Both the position numbers and the translations under genes were made by a program. 64,000 bases of DNA, from assembly GCF_000586475.1 (NCBI RefSeq), contig NZ_BAWJ01000001.1:62001-126000 (forward strand), in the 5' to 3' direction. The stretch comes from Psychrobacter sp. JCM 18903. GTDB taxonomy: Bacteria > Pseudomonadota > Gammaproteobacteria > Pseudomonadales > Moraxellaceae. Below the pieces are notes generated by a model, which saw only the letters and a program-made list of their open reading frames with translations, was not told the DNA's origin and made no database searches. Positions 1 to 9,547 of the stretch are shown here, piece after piece; the stretch's first letter is position 1, and each line of letters begins with the position of its first letter.

Positions 1-1414
1 ATGATATGGTCGGTTGTGTTTTTACGTGTAGAAAAACATCGTGTCCTTGAAAGTAATTCTCTAAAAATGTTGGCATCCAGTCTGCCAGTATAATCGACTG
101 CTGGTTTGCAGTTTGCTGGCGAGACAATTTTAGTACATCTTCGATAATGCGATTCACGCGTTTTGTTTGTGAAAATATCATTTGATAAAGCTCATGATTC
201 GCTGCCATATCGTCATTTGAGATAGTCGCCGTTATTGTATTATCTGCTGTATCGACTTCTAGATTGGCTTCTATAACATCTTCCATTAATAATTGGCTGG
301 CTTGTGATATCGCTGCCAAAGGATTCCTTATTTCATGGGCGATGCTCGCCGTCAATTGCCCTAAAGAAGCCAGTTTCAATTGTTGGGCACTGGCTTGCTC
401 GCGGCGTAAGTCCTCTAACATTATCAATTTACTGTCATCTTTTAATGGAATAATTTGTACGCGCAGTTTACCGAATATGGAAGCGTTTGCGACTGCAGGC
501 AAATCATAAATAAAGGTACGTGATTGGCCTGCCGCTACTGACAAACAGGCTTTAAATAGCTGCGTATGTTGTTGACCAAGCTGCTGCTGAAAGTTAGATA
601 AGAGTGCACTGCGAGTATTGTTTCGAGTATCTTTTGTATCAATAGAGGTGTTGTGCAATGATGCGGAAGGGGTGTGCGAAAGGCTAAGTAATTGGTGAGC
701 GGCAAGGTTTGCTAAAACGATATGCTTTTTATCGATGACGATGACACCATTGACCATTTGCGTGATGACTTCTTGGTTGATGACGTTTAATCGTTCAACT
801 TCTTTAGCGTGACTCGCTGCTACTTTCTCAAGTTGTACCAAACGCTGTGAGATGGACCAGCTCAAACCACCAACCGCCAAAAAGCTGGCTGACATGAGCA
901 ATGCGTCCCCTAAATTTGCTAAGCTCATGCTATTGGCAATGGCATAAAAGAATTGCTGATAAATGACAAAAATAATAGCGAGTAAGGTAATAATTAAGGC
1001 TTGTGAGCCGTGTAGCAACATAAAACTCGCTGCGACGACCACCATATATAGCATGGTCAACTGTAAATCAGGCGCACCCGCTGTATATAGTAATAAGCTT
1101 AATATAATGACGTCTAATACTAAACCAAAAGCTAACTGCCGCCGCATTTGATGATTAACGACATAAAACAAGCCAAGTAAAATAAGACTCAGTAGGAAAT
1201 AAAAGCTAAGCGTTGTTTGTTGTAAAAAGCTTGGTAGAGAGAGGCTGTTGTCAGAGTGAGCGGTGATATATACCATCAGTAGAGAAAACAGACTAACAGC
1301 AAAGCGGTAACTGCTATAAATAAGCCCCAACCTGCGCAATTGAGGTGGAGATAGCGTGTCATCACGATGCAAATAATGAGTAACAGTAGAGACGATATTA
1401 GTAGCAGGCTTCAT
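1..1414 (-). CDS. pilS: PilS-type sensor histidine kinase, 3' end cut by window edge
   Basis: About 471 codons are visible, read leftward from the ATG at 1412-1414. The N-terminal half is hydrophobic with several membrane segments, followed by a PAS-like stretch and then a HisKA H-box, SIAHEIRNPLAAISQ, near residue 360. The ATP-binding domain lies beyond the window. A multi-helix membrane sensor followed by this H-box is typical of PilS, the kinase that activates PilR and sigma-54-dependent pilin transcription. A pilR gene would be expected just left of the window, but this cannot be seen. Another NtrB/AtoS-type kinase is the alternative. It stands on the same strand as the response regulator at 1609-2243, with a repeat element between them. 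Confidence 0.75.
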   Translation of the reverse strand, partial: MKPATNIVSTVTHYLHRDDTLSPPQLRRLGLIYSSYRFAVSLFSLLMVYITAHSDNSLSLPSFLQQTTLSFYFLLSLILLGLFYVVNHQMRRQLAFGLVLDVIILSLLLYTAGAPDLQLTMLYMVVVAASFMLLHGSQALIITLLAIIFVIYQQFFYAIANSMSLANLGDALLMSASFLAVGGLSWSISQRLVQLEKVAASHAKEVERLNVINQEVITQMVNGVIVIDKKHIVLANLAAHQLLSLSHTPSASLHNTSIDTKDTRNNTRSALLSNFQQQLGQQHTQLFKACLSVAAGQSRTFIYDLPAVANASIFGKLRVQIIPLKDDSKLIMLEDLRREQASAQQLKLASLGQLTASIAHEIRNPLAAISQASQLLMEDVIEANLEVDTADNTITATISNDDMAANHELYQMIFSQTKRVNRIIEDVLKLSRQQTANQQSIILADWMPTFLENYFQGHDVFLHVKTQPTIS

Positions 1415-1443
1415 AGATTGACCGCAATAAGGGAACAGTTGCT

Positions 1444-1602
1444 AGGGCGTGTCCTCATTTTAAAAATAGGGATAAAATGAGATAAATTACAATCAAACAA
1501 GGAATATATCGTCATTAATATCGGGATATTTGACGATACTTGATAAAATTTAGCCATTTTCAGCCCATGTAGATGTCCATCAATTGAACTGAGGACACGC
1601 CT
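1444..1602. mobile_element. MITE-like inverted-repeat element, 159 bp copy
   Basis: The left end reads AGGGCGTGTCCTCA and the right end TGAGGACACGCCT, an inverted repeat with one base missing. Internal motifs TAAAATTTAGCCATTTT and GATGTCCATCAATTGAA recur in the copy at 23048-23219. It carries no coding region. It fills the spacer between the response regulator and the sensor kinase. The flanking CTA and CTAA are compatible with TA-type target duplication. Confidence 0.8.
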
Positions 1603-1608
1603 AATGAG

Positions 1609-2243
1609 TTATGGCTGAATTAGACCATGACGAATGGCCAAATGTGTTAACTTCACATCGCTATCAACCCCAACTTTCTCATAAATACGATAGCGGTAAG
1701 TGTTGATGGTTTTGACACTCACAAATAGCTGATCAGCGATTTGCTGCGGGCTTTGACAGTTAACGACCATCATTGCCACCTGTTTTTCGCGATCACTCAG
1801 TAAGTCAAAAGGTGAGTTGGCATTATCTGACAACAAAACATCAGCCAGTTGCTCAGCGACATCTTGGCTAAAATAACGACCACCTTGATAGATTTTTTTG
1901 ACAGCGCGAATCATCTCATCGAGCGGCGTGCCCTTCGTAATATAGCCATTGACCCCCGCTTTGATAAGCATCGAAGGATACGGCTGCGCTGACATACTGC
2001 TGACGGCCAATATTTTGATACCCATATCCAGCTGAATTAAGCGTTTGGTTGCTTCAAGCCCACCAATATTAGGCATATTGACATCAAGCAAAACCACATC
2101 AGGCGCAATTGTTTGGCCAATTTGATGGCCATGTCACCACTGTCCGCTTCGCCGATTACTTCAATATCGATACTATCTGACAACATGCGGCTAATACCCA
2201 TTCTCACCAAATCATGATCATCTACTACCAGTACTTTAATCAT
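1609..2243 (-). CDS. gacA: GacA/UvrY-type LuxR-family response regulator, frameshifted
   Basis: The protein starts MIKVLVVDDHDLVRMGISRM (receiver domain acidic pocket) and continues in another frame with VVLLDVNMPN, where D is the expected phosphorylation site. It ends with a LuxR-type helix-turn-helix (LSDREKQVA through VSVKTINTYRYRIYEKV). Joined, the two parts give about 211 residues, the usual GacA length. One base is missing near 2112-2118, just before the phosphorylation-site strand; restoring it gives KLAKQ-x-APDVVLLDV. In gamma-proteobacteria this regulator is phosphorylated by GacS/BarA and drives small RNAs that titrate CsrA/RsmA. No such RNA was recognised next to it. A NarL-type regulator is the alternative. 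Confidence 0.8.
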
Positions 2244-2670
2244 AACGATACTCTTTATTGTTTGTCAGAATGAAGGCTTTTATTGACGCTAAATGACAAA
2301 AAATAAAATCATTAGAGTCGTTTTTTTAGTTTTGGAAAAAAATAAAATATTGCTAATCTTTTAGATAGATACCATTGTTTTATATAACAAAAAACGAATA
2401 ATTACAGTGTTCAAAGTTAAGATATATTGCTGAAATGTGAGTCAATGTTTCTGTAATATAAAGTGGTTGTAGTAAAATTTGAATTACACCAAAATAAATT
2501 ATTAAATCAGCTTGATACATTAAACTTAAATGCAAACCATGATACACTAAAAATACAAAAACTCTATACGAGTACTTATAAACCCATTCATAAACGCTAC
2601 GTACGTTGTTGCTATTGGTTAGTATGTAACTGATTCTCTAATTAACAGCATCGTGACAGCAGGAGGCATA
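2244..2670. other. AT-rich divergent intergenic region
   Basis: About 430 bases between the regulator (leftward) and the endopeptidase gene (rightward). It must hold both promoters. I see no convincing ORF or repeat, and no single promoter stands out in such AT-rich sequence. Confidence 0.6.
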
Positions 2671-3759
2671 ATGAAGCAACTACCATTAACCAAACAGCAA
2701 TTAATCGCTGCTATGATTTCATTGAGTTTGGGCAGTGTTGCACAAGCCGCACTTACTATTAATGGTAGCGCTGACACTAGCTCTAGTGCTCGCATGAGTT
2801 GGGGCGGTGCCGATAGTTTGTCTGAAGCACGCAATATTATGTACAAATCCAAAGGCTCAGCTATCAAGAAAGTTGATAGTGGCAATGGTACGACCAGTAT
2901 CACCAACGCCAATAGCTTCGGTAGTAGTAATAACAGTTACAATAGCAGTAATAGCTACAATACAACGTATCGTGGCTCATTTGGTAGCAGTAACATGATA
3001 CCGATCAGCACTGATTCGCGTAGTGTCGCGGTCATCGATGCTGAAACGGGTGAATCTATTTATGAAAAAGATGCTGACATTGCACGCCCAATGGCCAGTA
3101 TCTCTAAAGTGATGACGGCCATGGTCGTATTGGATGCTGGTCTCGATATGCGTGAAGAGCTCACACTCGATCCAGAAGATTTCGTCGGCCCTAAGCGAGC
3201 CAGCTCTAACCTTAAATCAGGCGATCGTTTGAATCGTGCCGAGATGTTGCTCATGGCATTGATGAAATCAGAAAACCCAGCAGCAAAGAGTTTAGCGCGT
3301 AATTATCCAGGTGGCTATACCGCCTTTATACGTGCCATGAATCGTAAAGCTCAAGATCTGGGTATGACCACAGCTTTCTTTGGTGATCCAACGGGTCTTG
3401 ATAAGCGCAACGTCGCTTCATCAAACGACTTGGTTAAAATGGTTCGCGCGGCGGGCAACTATGACGTGATTCGTCGTTTCTCGACCACCAAGAGCTATGA
3501 CTTTTATGTGTCTAACTACTCAAGTGGTAACCGTACTTATAAAGCCAATAACACCAGTAGCTTGGTTCGTGCCGGTGATTATCCAATTGGTATCTCAAAA
3601 ACAGGTTTCATCAATGAAGCTGGTCGTTGTGTGGTCATGGAAACGCGTGTGAATAACCGTCCAGCAATTATCGTCATCTTAGGAGCGAACAGCTCAGCTA
3701 CACGTTGGGGTGATGCCAAAAATATTCTAAACAGTCTAGCGACACGCCGCACGGTATAA
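2671..3759 (+). CDS. pbpG: D-alanyl-D-alanine endopeptidase, PBP7/8 type (peptidase S11)
   Basis: Low-molecular-weight penicillin-binding protein of about 362 residues that trims peptidoglycan crosslinks in the periplasm. The start chosen is the ATG at 2671, preceded by AGGAGG at 2661-2666; an in-frame GTG at 2653 lies upstream of that site. The signal peptide ends near SVAQA-AL. A Ser/Asn/Tyr-rich linker of about 80 residues precedes the catalytic domain. The catalytic motifs are SISK (SxxK, near residue 142), SENPAAKSLA in the SxN region and SKTG (KTG box). The linker is low-complexity and probably spans the periplasm. A terminator follows at 3781. Confidence 0.9.
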   Translation: MKQLPLTKQQLIAAMISLSLGSVAQAALTINGSADTSSSARMSWGGADSLSEARNIMYKSKGSAIKKVDSGNGTTSITNANSFGSSNNSYNSSNSYNTTYRGSFGSSNMIPISTDSRSVAVIDAETGESIYEKDADIARPMASISKVMTAMVVLDAGLDMREELTLDPEDFVGPKRASSNLKSGDRLNRAEMLLMALMKSENPAAKSLARNYPGGYTAFIRAMNRKAQDLGMTTAFFGDPTGLDKRNVASSNDLVKMVRAAGNYDVIRRFSTTKSYDFYVSNYSSGNRTYKANNTSSLVRAGDYPIGISKTGFINEAGRCVVMETRVNNRPAIIVILGANSSATRWGDAKNILNSLATRRTV

Positions 3760-3780
3760 CCTTACTGTTTTAGCATTTAT

Positions 3781-3813
3781 AAAAAGGCTGTTATTCGATA
3801 TAACAGCCTTTTT
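3781..3813 (+). terminator. Rho-independent terminator after pbpG
   Basis: Stem GGCTGTTAT / ATAACAGCC (3786-3794 with 3800-3808), loop of five, flanked by A5 on the left and T5 on the right, so it may work in both directions. Confidence 0.85.
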
Positions 3814-3829
3814 ATTGTATTGAATTTAA

Positions 3830-3916
3830 AGTGTGTCTTCAATTTAATCAATGGACTTCTACATGGGCTAAAAATTTATCTCATTTTTATCTCCATTTTT
3901 AAAATGAGGACACACT
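3830..3916. mobile_element. MITE-like element, 87 bp internally deleted copy
   Basis: The ends AGTGTGTC(T)TCA and TGAGGACACACT are diverged versions of the family ends. Read on the minus strand it matches both ends of the 159 bp copy (left-end AAAATGAGATAAATT and right-end GCCCATGTAGA) but lacks the middle. It lies directly upstream of thiE, whose AGGA ribosome site begins three bases after its end. Confidence 0.75.
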
Positions 3917-3930
3917 CTAGGAAAAATAAC

Positions 3931-4599
3931 ATGACTCAAACATCGACTGTTATATCAGCACCAAAGCTATATTTACTGACCAATGACGATGAGTTTGCGC
4001 TGCTGTATCGCAAATTAGAAGCAGCACTAGCAACAGGATTCATTGCGCTGTTACAAATTCGTCGCAAGCAGATATTGGCGCTACCTGATGGTGAGTCTCG
4101 TCTATACGAAGAGGCTAGACAAATAGTTGAGTTGGCGAAAGCGTACAGCGTACCAGTCGTCATCAATGACAATATTAAACTGGCTGCCAAGCTCGGCGTT
4201 GGTGTGCATTTGGGTCAACAAGATGGCGAAGTCACTGATGCTAAGGACGAACTACATGCCAACCAAATGATCGGACGCACTTGTCATGGCAAGATAGAAC
4301 TGGTTGAAGAAGCAAAAAATGAGGGCGTAAGCTATGCCGCTATGGGTGCGATTTTTACCTCAAATACAAAACCTAACGCCAATATTATCTCGCGCCAGCA
4401 GCTTATAGATGGCTGTCAGCAAAATATAGCGATATGTGTCATAGGTGGCTTGACGGCAGAAAATATCACCGAACTGGCAGGTTTGCCGATTACTTACGTG
4501 GCGGTCGTTGGCGATATTATGGATTTACCTGTGGATCAAATCGCTGCGCGCTGTAAACAATGGCAGCAGGCATTCTCTCAATGGAAAACGCCTGCTTGA
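3931..4599 (+). CDS. thiE: Thiamine-phosphate synthase
   Basis: TIM-barrel enzyme of 222 residues joining HMP-pyrophosphate and the thiazole phosphate to make thiamine phosphate. Visible family motifs: QIRRK (phosphate contact), VVINDNI, VGVHLGQQDG, GRTCHGKIE in place of the common GxSTH, GAIFTSNTKPNA in the GPIFPTxTK position and CVIGGLTAEN. The start is the ATG at 3931 after AGGA at 3919-3922. A longer frame runs upstream through the repeat element at 3830-3916, but that part has no family similarity. The variant SCH/SNTK motifs differ from E. coli ThiE, so a relaxed or diverged enzyme is possible. Confidence 0.85.
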   Translation: MTQTSTVISAPKLYLLTNDDEFALLYRKLEAALATGFIALLQIRRKQILALPDGESRLYEEARQIVELAKAYSVPVVINDNIKLAAKLGVGVHLGQQDGEVTDAKDELHANQMIGRTCHGKIELVEEAKNEGVSYAAMGAIFTSNTKPNANIISRQQLIDGCQQNIAICVIGGLTAENITELAGLPITYVAVVGDIMDLPVDQIAARCKQWQQAFSQWKTPA

Positions 4600-4648
4600 C
4601 CACTGGAACTTTGGTTTAGAAGGGATGTTTTAGAGTAAAAATGAGTCG

Positions 4649-4978
4649 TTATTCAGCATGTTCCATACATAGGGTAGCGTAAGGTAGTGCTTGTAAGCGC
4701 TGTTCTTCAATTTGCTCACCGCAGACTTCACATTTACCATAAGTCCCATTTTCAATACGACTTAGTGCATTTTCGACATAGATCAAACTTTGACGGGCTT
4801 CAACCATCAAATTTGTACGCATGTCGTTTTGACGATAAGAGATGGCTTGGTCTTCCCAATGCTCATTGAGGTCGTCTTGCGGGTTTTGGATATGATCTTC
4901 AATTTTATCGATACGAGTCTCATATTCTTCTTTAAGGGTTAGTAGGTTTTGTTTGGCAGCTTGGAGGTCGATACTCAT
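4649..4978 (-). CDS. Short DksA/TraR-family zinc-finger protein
   Basis: A 109-residue protein with a coiled-coil N-terminal half (LKEEYETRIDKIEDHI) and a C-terminal zinc finger starting CEVCG and ending ATLCMEHAE, so the fourth ligand position is H rather than C. Full DksA is about 150 residues, so this is one of the short paralogues that bind the RNA polymerase secondary channel or act in stress, not DksA itself. The start is supported by AGGAG a few bases upstream on the minus strand. It runs convergent with thiE and divergent from pgk. Confidence 0.85.
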   Translation of the reverse strand: MSIDLQAAKQNLLTLKEEYETRIDKIEDHIQNPQDDLNEHWEDQAISYRQNDMRTNLMVEARQSLIYVENALSRIENGTYGKCEVCGEQIEEQRLQALPYATLCMEHAE

Positions 4979-5333
4979 TGGGTTCTCCTAATGGATTATT
5001 TTTATTGTAGGTATTATTTATTATCAGTGCTAATAGCATCTTAAACAGCTTTATTACTAAGTGCCACCACGAAATGTTACTGATTTTTATTAAAATTTAG
5101 CCATTTGTATTATTTTTATCCTCATTTTCAAAATGAGGACACGCCCGAGTAAAATTTAATAGTGCGTTCTTTATGAGCACTTGCTAGAAAACTGCTAGAA
5201 TACACCGCCTCAAATTCTTGCTTGGTTGCTTTTATACAGCCACAGACAAGAGCAGCCGATTTGATAAATATTTTCAGTAATGAGTAAAGAGCCAACCGAT
5301 AGATTAACAAGAGATGATGCATAGGAGCAGGTA
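4979..5333. other. Intergenic region upstream of pgk with a repeat remnant
   Basis: 355 bases between the divergent dksA-like and pgk genes. It contains a partial MITE-like copy (about 5090-5146). The pgk ribosome site AGGAG lies at the right end. No further gene seen. Confidence 0.6.
5090..5146. mobile_element. Partial MITE-like element
   Basis: AAAATTTAGCCATTT (internal motif of the family) followed by TCATTTTCAAAATGAGG and ACACGCCC (one family end). The opposite end is missing, so this is a remnant. Confidence 0.6.
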
Positions 5334-6548
5334 ATGAATTTTTTGCGTATGAGTGAGCTGAGCTTAACGGATAAAGTGGTGTTGATTCGTGAAGATCTCA
5401 ATGTGCCTATTAAAAACGGTAAAGTCGCCAGTGATGCACGCCTGCAAGCCAGCTTGCCTACGATTAAGATGGCGTTAGAAAAAGGCGCGGCCGTTATAGT
5501 TTGTTCACACTTAGGTCGTCCAACTGAAGGCAGTCCTGAGTCGATATATTCGCTAGCACCAGTTGCTGAGTATTTAAGCGATAAATTAGCCACACAACTT
5601 TCAACGCCCGTTAGCTTAAACAATGACTACCTTACTAAAGGCGTGGCAATTCAAGCAGGCGAGGTCATGCTATTAGAAAACGTGCGCTTTAATCAGGGCG
5701 AAAAGAAAAACGATGCGGATTTAGCACAGAAATACGCTGATTTATGCGATGTATTCGTGATGGATGCATTTGGCACCGCACATCGTGCGCAGGCCTCAAC
5801 AGAAGGCATTACCCAAGCTATGCATCGAGCAGGAAAAACAGCTTGTGCAGGACCTTTATTGGCGGCTGAGCTTGATGCGTTAAGCTTGGCACTTGAGACC
5901 CCAGCACAGCCAATGTTGGCAATCGTTGGTGGTTCCAAAGTATCGACAAAGCTAGAAGTGCTGCACAGTTTGTCTGAATTATGCTCGCAGATTATCGTTG
6001 GTGGCGGTATTGCAAACACCTTCCTAGCGGCGCAAGGTCATAGCGTTGGTGCGTCACTGTATGAAGCGGACTTGGTTGAGACAGCTCGTGACATTATGAC
6101 TAAGACTGAAATTTTATTACCTGAGTATGTTGTCGTTGCTGATAAAAATGAGATTGATTTTGCTGACTTCACGGGCTCATTACAACAAGCCACTGCGACC
6201 ATCAAATCTGTCGATGCGATTGGCGAAAATGACATGATATTGGACATCGCTCCAGAAAGTGCTAAGCAATTAGCGGATGCTATTATCAACGCAAAAACCA
6301 TTTTATGGAATGGTCCGGTCGGTGTTTTTGAAGTCGATGCTTTTGGTCAGGGCACACAAATCATAGCAAGTGCCGTTAAAAACAGCGAAGGATTTTCGAT
6401 CGCTGGTGGTGGTGATACGCTTGCTGCAATTGATAAATATCAAGTGGCAGATGGCGTTAGCTACATGTCAACAGGTGGTGGCGCATTTTTAGAGTTTGTA
6501 GAAGGCAAGGTATTGCCTGCGGTTGCTGCTCTACAGATTGATGCGTAA
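5334..6548 (+). CDS. pgk: Phosphoglycerate kinase
   Basis: Glycolytic/gluconeogenic enzyme transferring phosphate between 1,3-bisphosphoglycerate and ADP. 404 residues, full family length. Signature [13 protein letters not shown] near the N-terminus, then [31 protein letters not shown] and the nucleotide-binding C-terminal stretch GGGDTLAA through [10 protein letters not shown]. The start ATG at 5334 is preceded by AGGAGCAGGTA. Class II aldolase lies 1.2 kb downstream on the same strand, as in many proteobacteria, but an unrelated lipoprotein gene and a terminator separate them, so they are probably not one transcript. Confidence 0.97.
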   Translation: MNFLRMSELSLTDKVVLIREDLNVPIKNGKVASDARLQASLPTIKMALEKGAAVIVCSHLGRPTEGSPESIYSLAPVAEYLSDKLATQLSTPVSLNNDYLTKGVAIQAGEVMLLENVRFNQGEKKNDADLAQKYADLCDVFVMDAFGTAHRAQASTEGITQAMHRAGKTACAGPLLAAELDALSLALETPAQPMLAIVGGSKVSTKLEVLHSLSELCSQIIVGGGIANTFLAAQGHSVGASLYEADLVETARDIMTKTEILLPEYVVVADKNEIDFADFTGSLQQATATIKSVDAIGENDMILDIAPESAKQLADAIINAKTILWNGPVGVFEVDAFGQGTQIIASAVKNSEGFSIAGGGDTLAAIDKYQVADGVSYMSTGGGAFLEFVEGKVLPAVAALQIDA

Positions 6549-6807
6549 CGCTTTAACGATATTTAGCAGATGAGTAACATTAGCCGTACAATTTAGCCTC
6601 ACCATCTCATGTACGCTGTATCAATAATATTTTGGCTACTATTCTTATGTTATTGTTTTAAGAGAAATAAGAATCAGTGGCCACTCATTATTATTAAGTA
6701 GTAATTATTTGTTTCTATACTGAAAATTATGATTGCATGTCTAATTTGCACTCTATAAAATAGCGCAAATCATGTATTTGACATGCTTTATTTATGAGGG
6801 ATTTATT

Positions 6808-7194
6808 ATGTTAAAACGCCATTTATTACTTGCTAGCGTACTTGCTGGTACTTTTGCAATCACTGCATGTAGCCAACAAACAGAAGAGAACGCCGAAGCT
6901 GCTGTTGAGTCTGCTGGTGATGATGTTGCTGCTAACGCTGATACTGCCGCTGCTGAAACAGAAGCCGCTGCTGTTGAAGCTGAAGTTGCTGCAAAAGATG
7001 CTGGTACTGAAGTTGCCGAAGGCGCTGAAACTGCCGGTGTTGCTGCTACAGATGCACTAAAAAACACTGGTGAAGCAGTTGTGGTAGGCGCAAATGAAGC
7101 CGTTGCCAAAACTGCTGAAGTGGTTGCCGATGGCGCATCTGCTGTTGAGAATAAAGCCAGTGAAAACGCAGTAGAAGCAGAACAACAGTACTAA
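6808..7194 (+). CDS. Alanine-rich small lipoprotein, function unknown
   Basis: 128 residues from the ATG at 6808 (GAGGGA upstream); an in-frame ATG at 6772 would spoil the signal peptide. The signal sequence ends in a lipobox, FAITAC, with the lipid Cys near residue 21. The mature part is almost entirely Ala, Glu, Val, Asp and Thr in irregular repeats (AAAVEAEVAAKDAG, AEGAETAG, AVAKTAEVVADGAS) and should form a long amphipathic helix. It resembles Ala/Glu-rich surface or envelope lipoproteins; no enzymatic motif is seen. A possible TTGCAT / TATAAA promoter lies at 6733-6759. The complementary strand is also open because of codon bias; I treat that as a shadow. Confidence 0.8.
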   Translation: MLKRHLLLASVLAGTFAITACSQQTEENAEAAVESAGDDVAANADTAAAETEAAAVEAEVAAKDAGTEVAEGAETAGVAATDALKNTGEAVVVGANEAVAKTAEVVADGASAVENKASENAVEAEQQY

Positions 7195-7312
7195 TCATCA
7201 ATACATAAGCAACTGAACCTAAGCCATTGATCTACTAATTTGTTGATTGATGAATAGCTTATTAAGCTGTTGGTTGCAGATATTGATTGCTGTATAAGCC
7301 CTCAAAATATTT

Positions 7313-7346
7313 AAAAAGCTTTGGTGATAGCCAAGGCTTTTTTGTA
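7313..7346 (+). terminator. Rho-independent terminator of the lipoprotein gene
   Basis: Stem AAGCTTTGG / CCAAGGCTT with one G-T pair and loop TGATAG, followed by six T. Confidence 0.75.
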
Positions 7347-7369
7347 TTTAAAATCATAATCTAGAGGTT

Positions 7370-7430
7370 AGGGTGTGTCCTCATCTTTAGCGCATTTAAA
7401 TATCCATTGATTGAATTGAGGGCAGGCCTT
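7370..7430. mobile_element. MITE-like element, 61 bp copy
   Basis: AGGGTGTGTCCTCA at the left and a degenerate TGAGGGCAGGCCT at the right. Inside is ATCCATTGATTGAATTGAG, matching the right-end region of the 172 bp copy. Most of the interior is deleted. Confidence 0.7.
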
Positions 7431-7594
7431 AGTCAGTCAAAAATATGATGCACAAGGTTTATCCGTTTTTTCAATTAGCTGCGTATCATATGGAACTTAT
7501 CAAATTGTTTTATGAAACTCGCTATCATTCTGTTTTATGAATCAAGCAAAGAAAGAAATAGTCGGTTAACCGCTACGAAGCGCTGGCAATTTTT

Positions 7595-7602
7595 GCTATA
7601 AT
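7595..7602 (+). promoter_or_regulatory. Extended -10 promoter for the aldolase gene
   Basis: TGCTATAAT (TGnTATAAT, starting at 7594-7595) without a clear -35. It lies about 147 bases before the aldolase ATG. Confidence 0.5.
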
Positions 7603-7749
7603 CACGGCGTAATAATTACGATCAAAAAACACCAGTTTTTTGCTGGTCTGACTATTATCAGGCTAGGGTTTTAGGGCAATTGTTGCAACATCGTATTTTT
7701 AAGAATGATTTCTTAATATCATATTCAAAATTTAATCAGAGAGCGTCTT

Positions 7750-8787
7750 ATGGCTTTAATATCGTTACGTCAACTTCTAGATCATGCCGCCGAAAATAAC
7801 TACGGTGTCCCTGCTTACAATGTCAATAATTTAGAGCAGATGCGTGCAATCATGATGGCAGCCGACGCCTGTGATTCTCCTGTTATCGTACAGGCTAGTG
7901 CTGGTGCACGCAGTTATGCAGGCTCTGCATTTTTGCGTCATCTGATTATTGCTGCTATCGAAGAGTGGCCACATATTCCAGTCGTTATGCATCAAGATCA
8001 TGGTATGTCACCAGCGATTTGCCAACGCTCAATTCAGCTTGGCTTTTCATCAGTGATGATGGACGGCTCGCTCGGTGAAGACGGTAAAACGCCAATGGAT
8101 TATGATTACAATGCCAGCGTGACTCGCGAAGTTGTCAAGATGGCACACGCATGCGGTGTTTCAGTAGAAGGTGAAATTGGTTGCTTAGGTAGTCTTGAGA
8201 CTGGTATGGCTGGTGAAGAAGACGGCTCTGGCGCAGAAGGCGTATTAGATCACGAGCAGCTATTGACCAGTGCTGATGAAGCAGAACAGTTCGTTAAAGA
8301 CACCAACGTCGATGCGTTAGCCATTGCTATCGGTACCAGTCATGGTGCGTATAAATTCACCCGTCCACCGACAGGCGACATCCTATCGATTGAGCGTGTC
8401 AAAGAGATTCATGCCCGTATTCCTAACACCCATTTGGTCATGCATGGCTCGTCATCAGTGCCGCAAGAGTGGCTAAAAGTTATCAATGAAAATGGTGGCA
8501 ACATCGGTGAGACTTATGGTGTACCGGTTGAGCAAATCGTTGAAGCGATTAAGCATGGTGTGCGTAAAGTAAATATCGATACCGATTTACGTTTGGCATC
8601 AACGGGCGCTATTCGTAAATTCCTTGCAGAAAACCCTAGCGAATTTGATCCGCGTAAATACTTCAAAGCCTCTATGGTTGCGATGTCAGATATCTGTACC
8701 AATCGTTTCGAAGCCTTTGGCTCAGCTGGGCAAGCGCATAAAATTCGTCCAATCAGCCTTGAAGGTATGGTCGATTTTTATAAATAA
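7750..8787 (+). CDS. fba: Class II fructose-bisphosphate aldolase
   Basis: Zinc-dependent aldolase of 345 residues for cleavage and synthesis of fructose 1,6-bisphosphate. Visible motifs: [13 protein letters not shown] at the N-terminus, VVMHQDHG (zinc ligand His near residue 83), [20 protein letters not shown] and [12 protein letters not shown]. The length and the GxLExGxxGEEDG insert are those of the class IIB aldolases found next to or near pgk. The start is ATG 7750 after AGAGAG. It is followed by ruvA 93 bases later without a visible terminator, so partial co-transcription is possible. Confidence 0.96.
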   Translation: MALISLRQLLDHAAENNYGVPAYNVNNLEQMRAIMMAADACDSPVIVQASAGARSYAGSAFLRHLIIAAIEEWPHIPVVMHQDHGMSPAICQRSIQLGFSSVMMDGSLGEDGKTPMDYDYNASVTREVVKMAHACGVSVEGEIGCLGSLETGMAGEEDGSGAEGVLDHEQLLTSADEAEQFVKDTNVDALAIAIGTSHGAYKFTRPPTGDILSIERVKEIHARIPNTHLVMHGSSSVPQEWLKVINENGGNIGETYGVPVEQIVEAIKHGVRKVNIDTDLRLASTGAIRKFLAENPSEFDPRKYFKASMVAMSDICTNRFEAFGSAGQAHKIRPISLEGMVDFYK

Positions 8788-8880
8788 GCGTTGCAACAAG
8801 ATATGCTTATTTAATAGCATTTATCATTAAATAGCAGCTCAGTTCATTTTTTATATCAGCTCTAATAGAGGTAGTGGATT

Positions 8881-9500
8881 ATGATTGGATTGATTAGTGG
8901 TCAAGTGCAGTATTTGATGGCACCGACTGCCTGTGTCATGACTACCTCTGGTGTCGGCTACGATATAGAGCTGCCGCTACCGTCATTTTGCCAGTTGCGT
9001 CTCAATGAGCAGGCGAGTATTTGGACGCACTTTCATGTGCGCGAAGATGCGCAGCTGCTTTATGGTTTTATCGATCGCAAAGAGCGTGACGTCTTTCGGC
9101 AATTGATCAAGATTAATGGCGTTGGGGCAAAAATGGCGTTAGCAATGCTGTCTGCGATGTCAGCTGCTGAGCTAAAGATGCATGTCGAGCAAGAGTCAGA
9201 GACGGCATTAACCCGTATTCCGGGTATCGGTAAAAAACAGCGCAGCGCTTATTGATTGAGCTAAAAGATAAGCTGAAAAATATCGAAGTCGATAGCAGTC
9301 ATTTAGAGTTTGCCATGCAACCTGCTGAGGTGTCTCACGAGGGCAGCATCATCGCTGAGGTAGAAGGCGCGTTGATTAGCTTGGGCTATAAAGAAAGAGA
9401 GGCACAGCAAGCGATTAAAGCTGCTAAGAGTAATGGTAATACCTTTGCCGATACGCAAGGTTTACTAAAAGCCACATTGCAACAGTTGTCAGGATTTTGA
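8881..9500 (+). CDS. ruvA: Holliday junction helicase subunit RuvA, frameshifted
   Basis: RuvA binds four-way DNA junctions and recruits RuvB. The first frame gives the OB-fold (MIGLISGQVQYL through FHVREDAQLLYGF) and helix-hairpin-helix motifs (INGVGAKMALAMLS, TRIPGIGKK). The second gives the rest (LLIELKDKL and the C-terminal UBA-like domain ending LQQLSGF). Together about 206 residues, the usual length. The break is in the A-run at 9232-9237: seven A instead of six restores GKKTAQRLLIELKDKL. A -1 error in a homopolymer is therefore likely, because loss of RuvA would cripple recombination. A terminator follows, and ruvB lies 188 bases downstream. Confidence 0.9.
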
Positions 9501-9547
9501 TTCATATAGCTCACTACCCTTGATAAGTATCAATAAGTCTTAAACAG

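Larger units (their letters stand above)
7195..7749. other. Intergenic region upstream of the aldolase gene
   Basis: 555 bases holding a terminator (7313-7346), a 61 bp repeat element (7370-7430) and an extended -10 promoter (7595-7602). The 5' leader of about 140 bases contains a short ACCAG/CTGGT hairpin near 7630-7650. No extra gene seen. Confidence 0.6.

Noticed and set aside
1..1420. Plus-strand ORFs in the first 1.4 kb
   Set aside because: They lie opposite a continuous sensor-kinase frame and have no domain character.
6792..7109. Antisense gene over the Ala-rich lipoprotein
   Set aside because: An open frame opposite Ala/Glu-rich codons is expected from base composition; no start site or motif supports it.
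9225..9260. Programmed frameshift in ruvA at the A-run
   Set aside because: The A-run could suit slippage, but similar one-base losses occur in a dozen unrelated genes without slippery sequences, so error is simpler.
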